Of a stretch of DNA of 46,699 nt, positions 1 to 8,174 are shown piece after piece. Within the stretch, counting starts at the first letter, position 1, and each line of letters begins with the position of its first letter. Source of the stretch: Bacteroidia bacterium. Its GTDB lineage: Bacteria > Bacteroidota > Bacteroidia > JADZBD01. The notes beneath the pieces are model-generated. The model searched no databases. It was given only the letters and a program-made list of their open reading frames with translations, and was not told the origin of the DNA. The position numbers and the translations under genes were made by a program. The stretch spans positions 1 through 46,699 of the forward strand of contig JAGVMA010000059.1 of assembly GCA_020054095.1 (NCBI GenBank), in the 5' to 3' direction.

Positions 1-9
1 TAACTTGTT

Positions 10-73
10 TATACCCGCTACTTTATAGCGGTTAACCACCCAAAAGTGGATGTATACCCGCTACTATATAGCG
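10..73. repeat. Pair of 21-bp direct repeats, each containing an inverted repeat
   Basis: Two copies of a 21-bp sequence at 10-30 and 53-73 differ at one base and are spaced 43 bp start to start. Each contains CGCTA, five bases, then TAGCG, so each copy is also a 5-bp-arm inverted repeat. The 22 bp between them hold a small CCAC/GTGG inverted repeat. They lie about 30 bp beyond the stop codon of the tyrosine recombinase. Inverted core sites of this kind are what tyrosine recombinases bind, so a recombination site is plausible. More copies could lie left of the window. Confidence 0.55.
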
Positions 74-104
74 TAAAATTATAGTATCAAATGTACTCAA
101 AATA

Positions 105-1214
105 TTATAATGTATCAAAGGGCGAAATTATTTGTTGTATGCTTTTGGTGCTCACGTGTGTGTATATTTCGGTGGTTTTGCTACTGCTGTGGCCTAATAT
201 TTCTTGTATGTATCTCAAATCGGTGCCGGCTTCTAATAAATGGGTGGCATAGCTGTGGCGTAACCAGTGTAAGCTCACTGGTTTATTTATTTTTACTTTT
301 TCTATCGCTTGTTTTAATACTTGCTGTAAGCTTCTTTCATCATAAGGTTTTTGGGGTTTTTGCCCTTCAAATAAATACACTTCGGGTTTACATGCTATGT
401 AGTATTGCCTCAGTAGTTCAATTATTTTTTTGCTTAATGGGGCAATTCTGTCTTTTCGGTTTTTCGATTGTTTTATTATCAATACACCTCGCTTGCTGTC
501 TATATGTTCGGGTTTTAATCGCAGTAATTCTCCGCTTCGTAATCCGCAACTGTATATCAATGATAGCATTGCCTTGTGTTTTAAATTACTGTGTGCGTTT
601 AATATTTCTTTTACTTCTTCTTTGCTTAATACATTGGGTAATGTTTTTGCTTTTTTGGGGCGGTGTATTAGTGCTGCATTTATGCTTGTGTTTTGTATTG
701 TTTTAAAGAACAATTTTATGGCATTTACCACTTGGTTTTGAAATGTGGCCGAATAGTTGTTTGCTAAAATATAGTTGTTGTTAAAAAAAATTACATCGTC
801 ATTAGTGATTTCGGTAATGGCTTTTTGGTTGTAAAACCGCAAAAATGTTTTAAGTGCATTGCAATATGTTTCTATCGTATTTTGGCTATATCTGCGCGAT
901 TGCATCCATGCCTTAAATTTTTCAACTTTAGTTATTGCATCGGCTAATAATTGCTTGTTTTGAGGCACTGCATTATAAATATTATGTTTTTTCTTTAATG
1001 CTGATGCATCTATTTTACAAATGGCATTAAATGCGTTTTTTATTTCATTTAGTATCTTATCAGAGTAGGGTGCAAACCATGCTTTGTGAGTGGCGCTCCA
1101 GCGGATGCCGGTAATTTTTCTTATGGTTGTGTTTAACTCCATGTCAATAGGAAATTTTACAAGCACCACATTTGCGCCTTTATGGTTTACAAGGTCTACT
1201 ACAATTATTTTCAT
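105..1214 (-). CDS. Tyrosine-type site-specific recombinase (phage integrase family)
   Basis: This 369-residue protein cuts and rejoins DNA through a covalent phosphotyrosine link. The catalytic set is complete: Arg226 (GLRSGELL), His316-x-x-Arg319 (HWLRHSYATHLL), His342 (LGHS) and nucleophile Tyr351 (EIYTHV). A SAM-like core-binding domain spans roughly residues 85-175. Before it is an extra N-terminal domain of about 65 residues with a WSATHKAWFAPY motif, which I associate with recombinases of Bacteroidota. The ORF can be extended 16 codons upstream to 1262, but the Met at 1214 starts a more natural protein. The insertion between catalytic boxes that marks integron integrases is absent. Adjacent repeats at 10-73 may be its target. 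Whether it is XerC-like or element-borne is not settled. Confidence 0.9.
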   Translation of the reverse strand: MKIIVVDLVNHKGANVVLVKFPIDMELNTTIRKITGIRWSATHKAWFAPYSDKILNEIKNAFNAICKIDASALKKKHNIYNAVPQNKQLLADAITKVEKFKAWMQSRRYSQNTIETYCNALKTFLRFYNQKAITEITNDDVIFFNNNYILANNYSATFQNQVVNAIKLFFKTIQNTSINAALIHRPKKAKTLPNVLSKEEVKEILNAHSNLKHKAMLSLIYSCGLRSGELLRLKPEHIDSKRGVLIIKQSKNRKDRIAPLSKKIIELLRQYYIACKPEVYLFEGQKPQKPYDERSLQQVLKQAIEKVKINKPVSLHWLRHSYATHLLEAGTDLRYIQEILGHSSSKTTEIYTHVSTKSIQQIISPFDTL

Positions 1215-1438
1215 TTTATCCCAAATATAAAAAAAACAAAAGCGTTCCAATACTTTAATCAATTATTCCGGTTTCTATCTTTTGAACTTAAAAACACTCA
1301 CGTTTCAGAGAAAAAGATGTATCCATAAATTTAAATGATAAAAGTAGGGGGTGAAAAATAACAAATTGGTTGGTATTACATTTGTATTTGTTAAAAATCG
1401 CAATTAAAAATTGTAATTTTTAAGTTGTAGCTTTGGGC

Positions 1439-1810
1439 ATGAAAGAAAACAACAGCACCATGCCACAACCCGATTCGTTATTAGATGCAGAAGGAACACA
1501 AAATTTGCCAAACGCAAATGCAGTTTTGGTATTAGGAATTATTTCGTTGCCCACCATTTTGTGTTACGGTGTGGTGGGTTTAATATGCGGCATTATTGCA
1601 CTGGCATTATCGGCTCAAAGTATGCGCATGTATAAAGCTAACCCCGATATGTACAGCAAAAAATCATATAATAACTTAAACGCAGGGCGTATTTGCGCTA
1701 TCATTGGTACTATATTATCTGCCTTGTTTTTATTCTTGATAATAGTGATGGTTGCCTTGTGGGGCACAATAGCGGCAAGTTTTTTTGATGCTTTTGGCAC
1801 TAAATATTAA
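1439..1810 (+). CDS. CCC-motif / DUF4190-like small membrane protein
   Basis: This 123-residue membrane protein has two hydrophobic segments, around residues 27-55 and 85-115. Between them is a conserved polar stretch containing NPDMYSKKSYNNLNAGR. That arrangement, including the cysteines near the segments, matches the Bacteroidota family called CCC-motif membrane proteins, related to DUF4190; the function is unknown. A TTG six bases upstream is in frame, but the ATG at 1439 is the better start. A TAGCTTTG box at 1428-1435 would place transcription start almost on the ATG. The stop codon overlaps the next ATG by one base, so the two genes are probably translated together. Confidence 0.75.
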   Translation: MKENNSTMPQPDSLLDAEGTQNLPNANAVLVLGIISLPTILCYGVVGLICGIIALALSAQSMRMYKANPDMYSKKSYNNLNAGRICAIIGTILSALFLFLIIVMVALWGTIAASFFDAFGTKY

Positions 1811-2085
1811 TGCGACTTACGCAGTGCGTAATAAAATCGTTAACCGGAATAGATTGTCCGGGCTGTGGTTCACAGCGTGCCTTTAGTGCCTTGCTGCATG
1901 CCGATTTTATTGCGAGTTTTAAATTTTACCCGCCATTAATTCCGCTTTTAATTATGTTTGGCTTTTTGGCTTTTCATTTATTAAAAGGTGTGAATAACGG
2001 TGCTCGCTATTTAAAATACATGTTTATAGCCAATGCAATTATTATAGTCGCAAATTATATTGTTAAATTAATGCATGCGCATTAA
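1810..2085 (+). CDS. DUF2752 membrane protein
   Basis: This 91-residue protein has the DUF2752 signature CPGCGSQRAF near residue 16, followed by two hydrophobic segments (about 35-55 and 65-85). The Cys-Pro-x-Cys-Gly pattern suggests metal or redox chemistry at a membrane surface, but the function of the family is unknown. It overlaps the preceding CCC-motif gene by one base (TAATG), and pairing of these two families is common in Bacteroidota. It converges on the carbonic anhydrase gene with only two bases between the stop codons. Confidence 0.8.
   Translation: MRLTQCVIKSLTGIDCPGCGSQRAFSALLHADFIASFKFYPPLIPLLIMFGFLAFHLLKGVNNGARYLKYMFIANAIIIVANYIVKLMHAH
2068..2085. terminator. Small palindrome at a convergent gene end
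   Basis: TTAATGC and GCATTAA form a 7-bp stem with an ATGC loop, overlapping the end of the DUF2752 gene and next to the carbonic anhydrase stop. It could act as a weak bidirectional terminator. There is no clear T tract on either strand. Confidence 0.3.
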
Positions 2086-2087
2086 TG

Positions 2088-2726
2088 TTATTTGCCTGTA
2101 AGGTTATAAATGGATTGAATGTCTTTTAGTGCTTCATCAAAATTGATGTTTAAGTCAATCAGTTTTCCGTGGGCAATATCAAACACCCAGCCGTGAACGG
2201 CAGGGTATTTATTTGCAATGTATGATTGTTGCACAGCAGCGGTTTTAATAATATTAATGCATTGCTCTTGCACATTAAGTTCAACCAATCGATTATAGCG
2301 TGCGTTTTCATCGGCAATGGCATTAAGTTCGGTTTTGTGTAGGCGATATACATCGCGTATGTTTCGGAGCCAAGGGTTTAATATCCCCATGTCCATAGGA
2401 GTCATGGCGGCTTTTACACCACCACAATTATAATGGCCACATACAATAATATGTTTCACTTTTAAATGGCGCACCGCATAGTTAATTACCGACATCACGT
2501 TTAAATCCGTGTTCACCACCAAATTGGCCACATTACGATGAATAAAAACTTGGCCCGGTTCCACACCCATCATATCTTCGGCAGTTACTCGGCTATCGCT
2601 ACAGCCGATGTATAAAAACTCGGGGTGCTGCTCTTTGGCTAAGTTTGTAAAATAATCTTTATTGGCAGCAGTTTTTTCGTTTACCCATTTTTTATTGTTC
2701 TCGAATACTTGTTTGTAAAGTGTCAT
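2088..2726 (-). CDS. can: Beta-class carbonic anhydrase
   Basis: It interconverts CO2 and bicarbonate using an active-site zinc. The 212-residue length is normal. The zinc ligands and catalytic dyad are present: Cys-x-Asp-x-Arg in CSDSRVTAEDM near residue 42, and His-x-x-Cys in CGHYNCGGV near residue 97. HRNVAN is the usual neighbouring motif. It is the last gene of a minus-strand run, 14 bp after the bestrophin-type channel gene and close to a CASTOR/POLLUX-type channel. This context suggests coupling of CO2 hydration to anion movement across the membrane. Cytoplasmic; no signal peptide is visible. Confidence 0.95.
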   Translation of the reverse strand: MTLYKQVFENNKKWVNEKTAANKDYFTNLAKEQHPEFLYIGCSDSRVTAEDMMGVEPGQVFIHRNVANLVVNTDLNVMSVINYAVRHLKVKHIIVCGHYNCGGVKAAMTPMDMGILNPWLRNIRDVYRLHKTELNAIADENARYNRLVELNVQEQCINIIKTAAVQQSYIANKYPAVHGWVFDIAHGKLIDLNINFDEALKDIQSIYNLTGK

Positions 2727-2740
2727 GTGTTTTTGTTTTT

Positions 2741-3763
2741 TTAGGTTAAGATATTGTGTTGGTGTTTTATGGCAGGAGGTAAGTCGGTTTCGCCCAGCAT
2801 TTCGCGCATATCAATTTCGATGGTGCGGCTAATAGCAGTAATAGGTACATCATTGGCGCTTCCTTCAAAAGGACTCTCGGTGCTTTCGCCAATTTTTTCC
2901 ATCGTAGTAAAAATCCATCCGGCTAATGCACTAAATGGTATGGAAAGCCAAACCATGTGCGTGCCAAATTTTTCAAATTCGGGTAACATACCAAACGGAA
3001 TAAGTAAAATAAAAATTTTAATAAACCATAAGTTAAGTGTTGCGTATTGTCGAGGGTAGGGGAAATTTTTTATGCGCTCGCTTGCGCCTTGTTGGTTGTA
3101 TAATTCGGCAAGCATTTTCTCCAGTTCCATGTGCCTGAAATCGTCAATCAAGCCTGCCTCGTTAAGCTTTTTTAACTCAGCCGATTGCATGGCAATAATG
3201 TGAGCCGCTTTGTTGCTTTTGCTCATGAGTGCTGTTAACTCATCGGCAGTAAAATATTTTTCGATTGCGTGTTCGAGCTTGGTGTTGTGCTCATCTACTT
3301 TAAACCATTTGTTTTTATACTCGGCATTGTGTTTTTTGTAAATAGATTCCCATTCGCGTTTTTCGCGCAACTGAAAGCGCAAGGCGGTGAGCCATGCAAA
3401 GTGGCGGTAAAAAAATTGGGCTTTTATTTTCTTTAATTCTTCGTCAGATAATTTTTGTGCTGCATGTTTGTTTGTTACATAATCTAAAACCATAATGCCC
3501 CAAGTGCGACTTGCATTCACAATAGCACCCCATACTCTGCGTGCTTCCCACATTCTATCGTACGATGCATTGTTTTTAAAACCCACCACAAATGCAACTG
3601 CTGTGCCCAGCAATGCAATGGGGAGCCAAGGTATTGCCAGCCATTTCCAATCCAAGTATCCGTAACAAAAAGTGGGAATAGCCGATATAATGATGAGCCC
3701 CAGAATATCGCGTCTGGTCCAAAATACTACTTCTTTAAATGAATAATGTTTGCCTGCGTGCAT
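2741..3763 (-). CDS. Bestrophin-family anion channel
   Basis: This 340-residue membrane protein belongs to the bestrophin (UPF0187) family. The N-terminal two hydrophobic segments (about residues 20-60) are followed by GFKNNASYDRMWEARRVWG, the family hallmark around residues 61-80. Two more segments lie near 245-265 and 270-290. The C-terminal GSANDVPITAISRTIEIDMRE stretch is also typical. Family members conduct chloride or bicarbonate, and some support inorganic carbon uptake. The carbonic anhydrase 14 bp downstream fits bicarbonate as the relevant ion; this is inferred from context only. Confidence 0.92.
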   Translation of the reverse strand: MHAGKHYSFKEVVFWTRRDILGLIIISAIPTFCYGYLDWKWLAIPWLPIALLGTAVAFVVGFKNNASYDRMWEARRVWGAIVNASRTWGIMVLDYVTNKHAAQKLSDEELKKIKAQFFYRHFAWLTALRFQLREKREWESIYKKHNAEYKNKWFKVDEHNTKLEHAIEKYFTADELTALMSKSNKAAHIIAMQSAELKKLNEAGLIDDFRHMELEKMLAELYNQQGASERIKNFPYPRQYATLNLWFIKIFILLIPFGMLPEFEKFGTHMVWLSIPFSALAGWIFTTMEKIGESTESPFEGSANDVPITAISRTIEIDMREMLGETDLPPAIKHQHNILT

Positions 3764-3775
3764 GGTGTTTGTTTT

Positions 3776-5671
3776 TTAATCTTCTGCTAAAACTATTACT
3801 TTATCTTTTGCTGTAAATTTTAATGCGGCCGATTTTACCGGACTCACTTTTACGCCATAGGCCTTGCTTGCATCTTTGCTTTGCGCATCTATTTTATATC
3901 CTATGGCTGTTTCGCCTTTGCGTGCAGCCGATTCAATAACGGTGTGGAAATCTATTTGCTCGTTTTCTTTTACATAATCAGTAGCAGGGCGTAAATATAT
4001 CTCTGAGCCATCGGCATCAAATAAATCATCAAATACTTTTTTCAAATGTTTGTTTTCCGATAGCTGCGAAAGCATTAAACTGATGAGTTTGTCGCTCACA
4101 ATAAAATCATCGGCTTTGGTAACTTCGGCAAGTTCGCGATTGCGCACATCCAGCATTTCGCTCACGATGCTAAAGTTGTGGCCTGTTTCATCAGCTATGT
4201 TTCGCAAGTGCAGAAGTGTGATAAGTGTTTTTGCATCTGCTTCTTGCACATCCATAGTGGTGTAGCACAAAATAATAATGTGGTTATATGATTTTACATC
4301 TAACGATTGGATGGCAGCGCTTTCGGTAGTTTTTAGTTTTTTAAATGTTACTTTTTGTTTTTTCATTTTCAGCGATAGTTCTTTCGCTGCATTTTCGGCA
4401 TCATCTGTTTCGGCAGCAATTAATACATGCGAACCATCGGCCACATAATTATCCAGCTCTTGTATAATGGTGTTTCCTTTTTCGTTCCAGCCGAGCACGA
4501 GTGTTTTCTCTTGCACATTAGCCGATTTTGTTACTGACGATATAGCGTGCTCCGCAATCACCGGCTTAGCTATTCCGCTTAGCTTTATGGTGTCATCATC
4601 TTCGGCAATTACTATTAAGCTGTCGGTTTTTTCAATCACTGTATCCATTGGCGGGTTCACGTTCGATTCGCCATTTTTTTTAAAAATGCCTATCACAGCC
4701 GAATCGTCATAGGCAACTAATGCGTCTTTGTATTTTTTTCCGGCTAAAGCTGGTTCGTTTTTAAAATAAATTTCGGCACCATCAAAGTCAAGTAATTCGG
4801 TGTAAACAATGCTAAGCCCGCTTTGGCGGCAAGTTTGTGCGGTTACACGTGCAATTAAATCTCCGGCCAAAACCAAAACAGCTTCGTTGCCACCCACTAA
4901 TTTAGCTGCCTCCATGTTTTCTTCTTCGCGTATTTCGGCCACAATGTGATAGTTTTCTTTTCTTCGATTAGGATTATTGGTTATCGCCAAAATAGATTTT
5001 ATCACATGCGTATCGGGGTTTTCTTGCTCGGGCGAAAGAATGATAATTGATTTTGCATCGTGCGGGCTTACCACTTCTAAATCATTCAAATCGAGAGGGC
5101 TGCCGGTGCGGCAAATTATTTTTGTGTTTTTTGTGTTAGCGAGTTTTGCTTTTATATCGTCTTCCATTTCCACTTTGTCTTTATCGGCCATAATAACAAT
5201 GCGTGCCGATTTTAGATTTTCGTTCGCAATAATTAATTCAGATATGATTGAAAATATTTTTGGCGACCATCCGAGTATAAGTGTGTGATTGGTTTCCAAA
5301 ACTTTAGAGCGCCCTTTGCGAAGTTCGTCCAGTTTGCTCTCTAAACCCGAAGTAATGGTTCCAATTAATGACGATACAATAAAAATGCCGCCAATGGTTA
5401 CAAGCAACATAATTATCCTTAACGGCCAACCTTCATCTCCGGCCATGTTGCCGGCATCAAAAGTGCGCATTAAACTTTGCCAAGCGGCTTCAATAAAATT
5501 TAAACCTTCGCTTTCGGGCGCATTAATACCTGTTACGGCAAGTACGCTTGCCGCAATAATTACAATTAGTAATGATACCACAGCGAGCCAAAGCATAATT
5601 GCCGATGCGCCTTTTGATAGCGTGTTTTCAAATTTGTAGCGTAGTTTTTCGCCAAGAGAGTGTTTTGTCAT
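3776..5671 (-). CDS. CASTOR/POLLUX-related ion channel with two RCK-like domains
   Basis: This 631-residue protein resembles the bacterial relatives of plant CASTOR/POLLUX (SYM8) channels. Two membrane segments, around residues 23-47 and 84-107, flank a loop that would hold the pore. Two regulator-of-conductance-like Rossmann units follow: HTLILGWSPKIFSIISEL near residue 128, and KTLVLGWNEKGNTIIQEL near residue 390. Long linker domains repeat in the same order, so the cytoplasmic part is internally duplicated. Family members pass cations (K+ or Ca2+). It sits 12 bp before the bestrophin gene in the same run, so ion balance with the anion channel is a reasonable inference. Confidence 0.88.
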   Translation of the reverse strand: MTKHSLGEKLRYKFENTLSKGASAIMLWLAVVSLLIVIIAASVLAVTGINAPESEGLNFIEAAWQSLMRTFDAGNMAGDEGWPLRIIMLLVTIGGIFIVSSLIGTITSGLESKLDELRKGRSKVLETNHTLILGWSPKIFSIISELIIANENLKSARIVIMADKDKVEMEDDIKAKLANTKNTKIICRTGSPLDLNDLEVVSPHDAKSIIILSPEQENPDTHVIKSILAITNNPNRRKENYHIVAEIREEENMEAAKLVGGNEAVLVLAGDLIARVTAQTCRQSGLSIVYTELLDFDGAEIYFKNEPALAGKKYKDALVAYDDSAVIGIFKKNGESNVNPPMDTVIEKTDSLIVIAEDDDTIKLSGIAKPVIAEHAISSVTKSANVQEKTLVLGWNEKGNTIIQELDNYVADGSHVLIAAETDDAENAAKELSLKMKKQKVTFKKLKTTESAAIQSLDVKSYNHIIILCYTTMDVQEADAKTLITLLHLRNIADETGHNFSIVSEMLDVRNRELAEVTKADDFIVSDKLISLMLSQLSENKHLKKVFDDLFDADGSEIYLRPATDYVKENEQIDFHTVIESAARKGETAIGYKIDAQSKDASKAYGVKVSPVKSAALKFTAKDKVIVLAED

Positions 5672-5678
5672 AAGAATT

Positions 5679-6251
5679 TTATTTTCTAATAATGGTTACT
5701 TCGCCATTTGCTTTTATTTTAATTATGGACGAAGCGGTGGATTTATTTTTTTCGTGCTGCCGATGTTTTACAACATAATCAACTCGGGTTTTTATTTCAT
5801 CGGCAATTTCGGAAAAATTTTGAGGCGAAGCAGCACCGCTAATATTTGCCGATGTGGATACAATGGGCTTGCCAAAACGGTGAATTAGTTTGTTGCAAAA
5901 TGGGTTGCTGCAAATTCTTACTGCCACAGTGCCATCGGCTGCAATGGCGTTATCGGCAAGGCGCACGCCTTTATCGTAAATAATGGTAATAGGTTTTTCA
6001 GATGTATCAATAATATCCCAGGCAACTGGGGGTACTTCGTTCACAAATCGGTTAAGCATCTGAATTCCATCCACTAAAATAATTACGCTTTTGTTTTCGG
6101 GGCGATGCTTTAGTTCGAAAATTTTTTCAATTGCTTTGCTGTTTGTTGCATCGCAGCCAAGCCCCCATATTGTATCGGTGGGGTAGAGTAGTGTGCCACC
6201 GCTTTTTAGTATTTGCAGGCAATTTGCAATATCTTCATTAAAATCTATCAT
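5679..6251 (-). CDS. tsaC: Threonylcarbamoyl-AMP synthase (TsaC/Sua5/YrdC family)
   Basis: It makes threonylcarbamoyl-AMP from threonine, bicarbonate and ATP for the t6A37 modification of ANN-decoding tRNAs. The 190-residue protein is a YrdC domain only, without the C-terminal Sua5 extension. Visible motifs are YPTDTIWGLGCDA near residue 22, KHRPENKSVIILV near residue 48 and STSANISG near residue 132. Its start overlaps the end of the preceding GT9 gene by four bases (ATGA type). The neighbouring carbonic anhydrase could in principle supply its bicarbonate, but I see no evidence beyond location. Confidence 0.93.
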   Translation of the reverse strand: MIDFNEDIANCLQILKSGGTLLYPTDTIWGLGCDATNSKAIEKIFELKHRPENKSVIILVDGIQMLNRFVNEVPPVAWDIIDTSEKPITIIYDKGVRLADNAIAADGTVAVRICSNPFCNKLIHRFGKPIVSTSANISGAASPQNFSEIADEIKTRVDYVVKHRQHEKNKSTASSIIKIKANGEVTIIRK

Positions 6252-7222
6252 ATTATATTTTTTACATCAATATTAAATCCGCATTTAAAATGTGTTTCGG
6301 GACATTTTTTATAGCCATGCAATCCGCAAGGGCGGCAGTTTAGTTTTTCGGTTAGTTCAACAATTTTGGAGTTTGATGATAGCGGCCCAAAGCCAAATGC
6401 CGGAACGGTGGAGCAAAAAATGGCAGTAGTAGGTGCATTTACTGCCGATGCTATGTGCATTGGTGCCGAATCGTTAACGTAATTCATCACTGCATTTTGC
6501 ATGAGCGCAGCCGAATCTAAAAAACTTAACTTGCCCGCAAGGTTTTGCACGTTTTTGTTTTTTGTTTCAGTTGCAATTTTATTACACGCATTATAATCAC
6601 CGGGCGCACCGAGTAAGTATATTTTAAAACCAGTGTCGTACTGATTGCAGAGTTCAACCCATTTTTGATGTGGTAATTGCTTGGTAAACCACACCGATGT
6701 GGGCGCCATGCATACGTATTCCTGTTCAGTGTATTTTTTTACAGCATCATAATTACTTGCTTTAGGATATAATTTTGGTTTTGCGATTTGCTTATCAGTA
6801 ATGCTTTCAATTAATAGCTGATTGCGCTCGGTTTCATGCAAACCATTTCCAATTTGATGTTTTACCGTTTTTGAAAATAAAAACGACAAAGGGTTTTTGT
6901 CAAAACCTATTTTAGTTTTTGCGCCCGATAGTGCAGTGATAATTCCGGAAGAGGCAAAGCGGTGAAGGTTAATCACATAATCGTATTTTGTTTTTCGTAC
7001 AAGCTTGGTTAGCCGAAAAAGGTTTTTGACTTTGCCATTTTTTTTATTCCATACAATAACGCTATTAATAAAGGGATGTTTGTCGAGCATACTTTCGTTA
7101 CCTTTTCGCAGCAGAAAATCTATTTGTGCATCGGGAAATGAGTTGTGCAGTTTTTCGGCAGCAGCGGTTGCCAAAATCACATCACCAATGAAGGCAGTTT
7201 GTATGATTAAAATTTTTTTCAA
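6248..7222 (-). CDS. Glycosyltransferase family 9 (heptosyltransferase-like)
   Basis: This 324-residue GT-B enzyme resembles ADP-heptose:LPS heptosyltransferases. It opens with KKILIIQTAFIGDVILATA, typical of the family. The acceptor-side motif YDYVINLHRF is near residue 89, and the donor-site region VNDSAPMHIASAVNAPTTAIF is near residues 244-264. It probably adds a sugar to the LPS inner core on the cytoplasmic face of the inner membrane. The exact sugar cannot be read from the sequence. A Cys-rich end (CRPCGLHGYKKCPETHFKC) is common in this family. It overlaps tsaC by four bases and follows dapD by 21 bp. Confidence 0.88.
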   Translation of the reverse strand: MKKILIIQTAFIGDVILATAAAEKLHNSFPDAQIDFLLRKGNESMLDKHPFINSVIVWNKKNGKVKNLFRLTKLVRKTKYDYVINLHRFASSGIITALSGAKTKIGFDKNPLSFLFSKTVKHQIGNGLHETERNQLLIESITDKQIAKPKLYPKASNYDAVKKYTEQEYVCMAPTSVWFTKQLPHQKWVELCNQYDTGFKIYLLGAPGDYNACNKIATETKNKNVQNLAGKLSFLDSAALMQNAVMNYVNDSAPMHIASAVNAPTTAIFCSTVPAFGFGPLSSNSKIVELTEKLNCRPCGLHGYKKCPETHFKCGFNIDVKNII

Positions 7223-7243
7223 TAAGTTAAATTTTTCTTTTTT

Positions 7244-8050
7244 TTAAACTGCCACATCGTAATCTCTAAGCGCATTATTAAGCGATGTTTTTAAATCGGT
7301 GCTTGCTTTGCGCTGACCAATGATTAACGCACACGGCACCTGAAAATTGCCGGCATCAAATTTTTTAGTGTAGGAGCCGGGTATCACCACCGAGCGTTCG
7401 GGCACAATACCTTTGTATTCTTTTGGTTCATTACCCGTTACATCAATAATTTTTGTTGATTTAGTTAAAACCACATTTGCGCCAAGCACTGCTTCTTTCT
7501 GTACACGCACACCTTCTACTACAATGCAGCGCGAGCCAATAAAGCAACCATCTTCGATAATAACAGGGGCTGCTTGAACGGGTTCGAGTACACCACCAAT
7601 GCCCACGCCACCGCTAAGGTGAACGTTTTTGCCTATTTGCGCGCACGAGCCCACGGTTGCCCATGTGTCTACCATTGTTCCAGAATCTACAAAAGCTCCA
7701 ATATTTATATAGCTCGGCATCATAATTACTCCTTTTGCCAAATATGCGCCATAGCGCGCTACCGCATTGGGCACCACACGCACGCCTAATTGTTCGTATC
7801 CACTTTTCAATTTCATTTTATCGTGATACTCAAAAATACCTGCCTCCAGCGTTTCCATCTTTTGTATCGGGAAGTAAAGGATAACTGCTTTTTTCACCCA
7901 TTCGTTCACTTGCCAGTTGTTGTCTTTTGGTTCTGCCACACGCAATTTGCCTTTATCAAGTTGTTCAATAATTTTGCGTATTGTTTTTTGAGTACTTTCA
8001 TCTTTCAGTAATTCGCGGTTTTTCCACGCTTTTTCTATAATATCTTGCAT
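7244..8050 (-). CDS. dapD: 2,3,4,5-tetrahydropyridine-2,6-dicarboxylate N-succinyltransferase
   Basis: It catalyses the succinyl-CoA-dependent step of the diaminopimelate/lysine pathway. The 268-residue length fits DapD. The first 90 residues are the N-terminal helical part. The left-handed beta-helix begins near residue 105 and shows hexapeptide-type repeats, with the landmark segments MPSYINIGAFVDSGTMVDTW and GGVGIGGVLEP. It is the first gene of the six-gene minus-strand run ending with carbonic anhydrase. The 124 bp to the divergent exopolysaccharide operon must contain its promoter. Confidence 0.96.
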   Translation of the reverse strand: MQDIIEKAWKNRELLKDESTQKTIRKIIEQLDKGKLRVAEPKDNNWQVNEWVKKAVILYFPIQKMETLEAGIFEYHDKMKLKSGYEQLGVRVVPNAVARYGAYLAKGVIMMPSYINIGAFVDSGTMVDTWATVGSCAQIGKNVHLSGGVGIGGVLEPVQAAPVIIEDGCFIGSRCIVVEGVRVQKEAVLGANVVLTKSTKIIDVTGNEPKEYKGIVPERSVVIPGSYTKKFDAGNFQVPCALIIGQRKASTDLKTSLNNALRDYDVAV

Positions 8051-8138
8051 CGTTTTTTGTTTTATTGATACAAATAAACAAAGGTTTTGTTAATCCTATT
8101 TTAATATTAGTAAAAAAGGGCTGTTTGCTTTAAATTTT

Positions 8139-8146
8139 TACCTTTG
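8139..8146 (+). promoter_or_regulatory. Candidate -7 box for the exopolysaccharide export operon
   Basis: TACCTTTG matches the Bacteroidota -7 consensus TAnnTTTG and lies 28 bp before the TTG start at 8175. The nearest upstream TTTG (8124-8127) is only 11 bp away, closer than the usual -33 spacing, so the call rests on the -7 box alone. Confidence 0.4.
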
Positions 8147-8174
8147 CAGCCCCTCAAAAATTTGGCTCAATAGC

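Noticed and set aside
110-741. Two plus-strand ORFs opposite the recombinase gene
   Set aside because: They are antisense to a clear catalytic gene and give hydrophobic, low-information peptides.
10-1214. Integron with attC array
   Set aside because: The recombinase lacks the integron-specific insertion, and only two short repeats are present, without cassette ORFs between them in this window.
2754-5639. Several plus-strand ORFs opposite the bestrophin and CASTOR/POLLUX genes
   Set aside because: They are shadows of well-supported minus-strand genes and have no domain pattern of their own.
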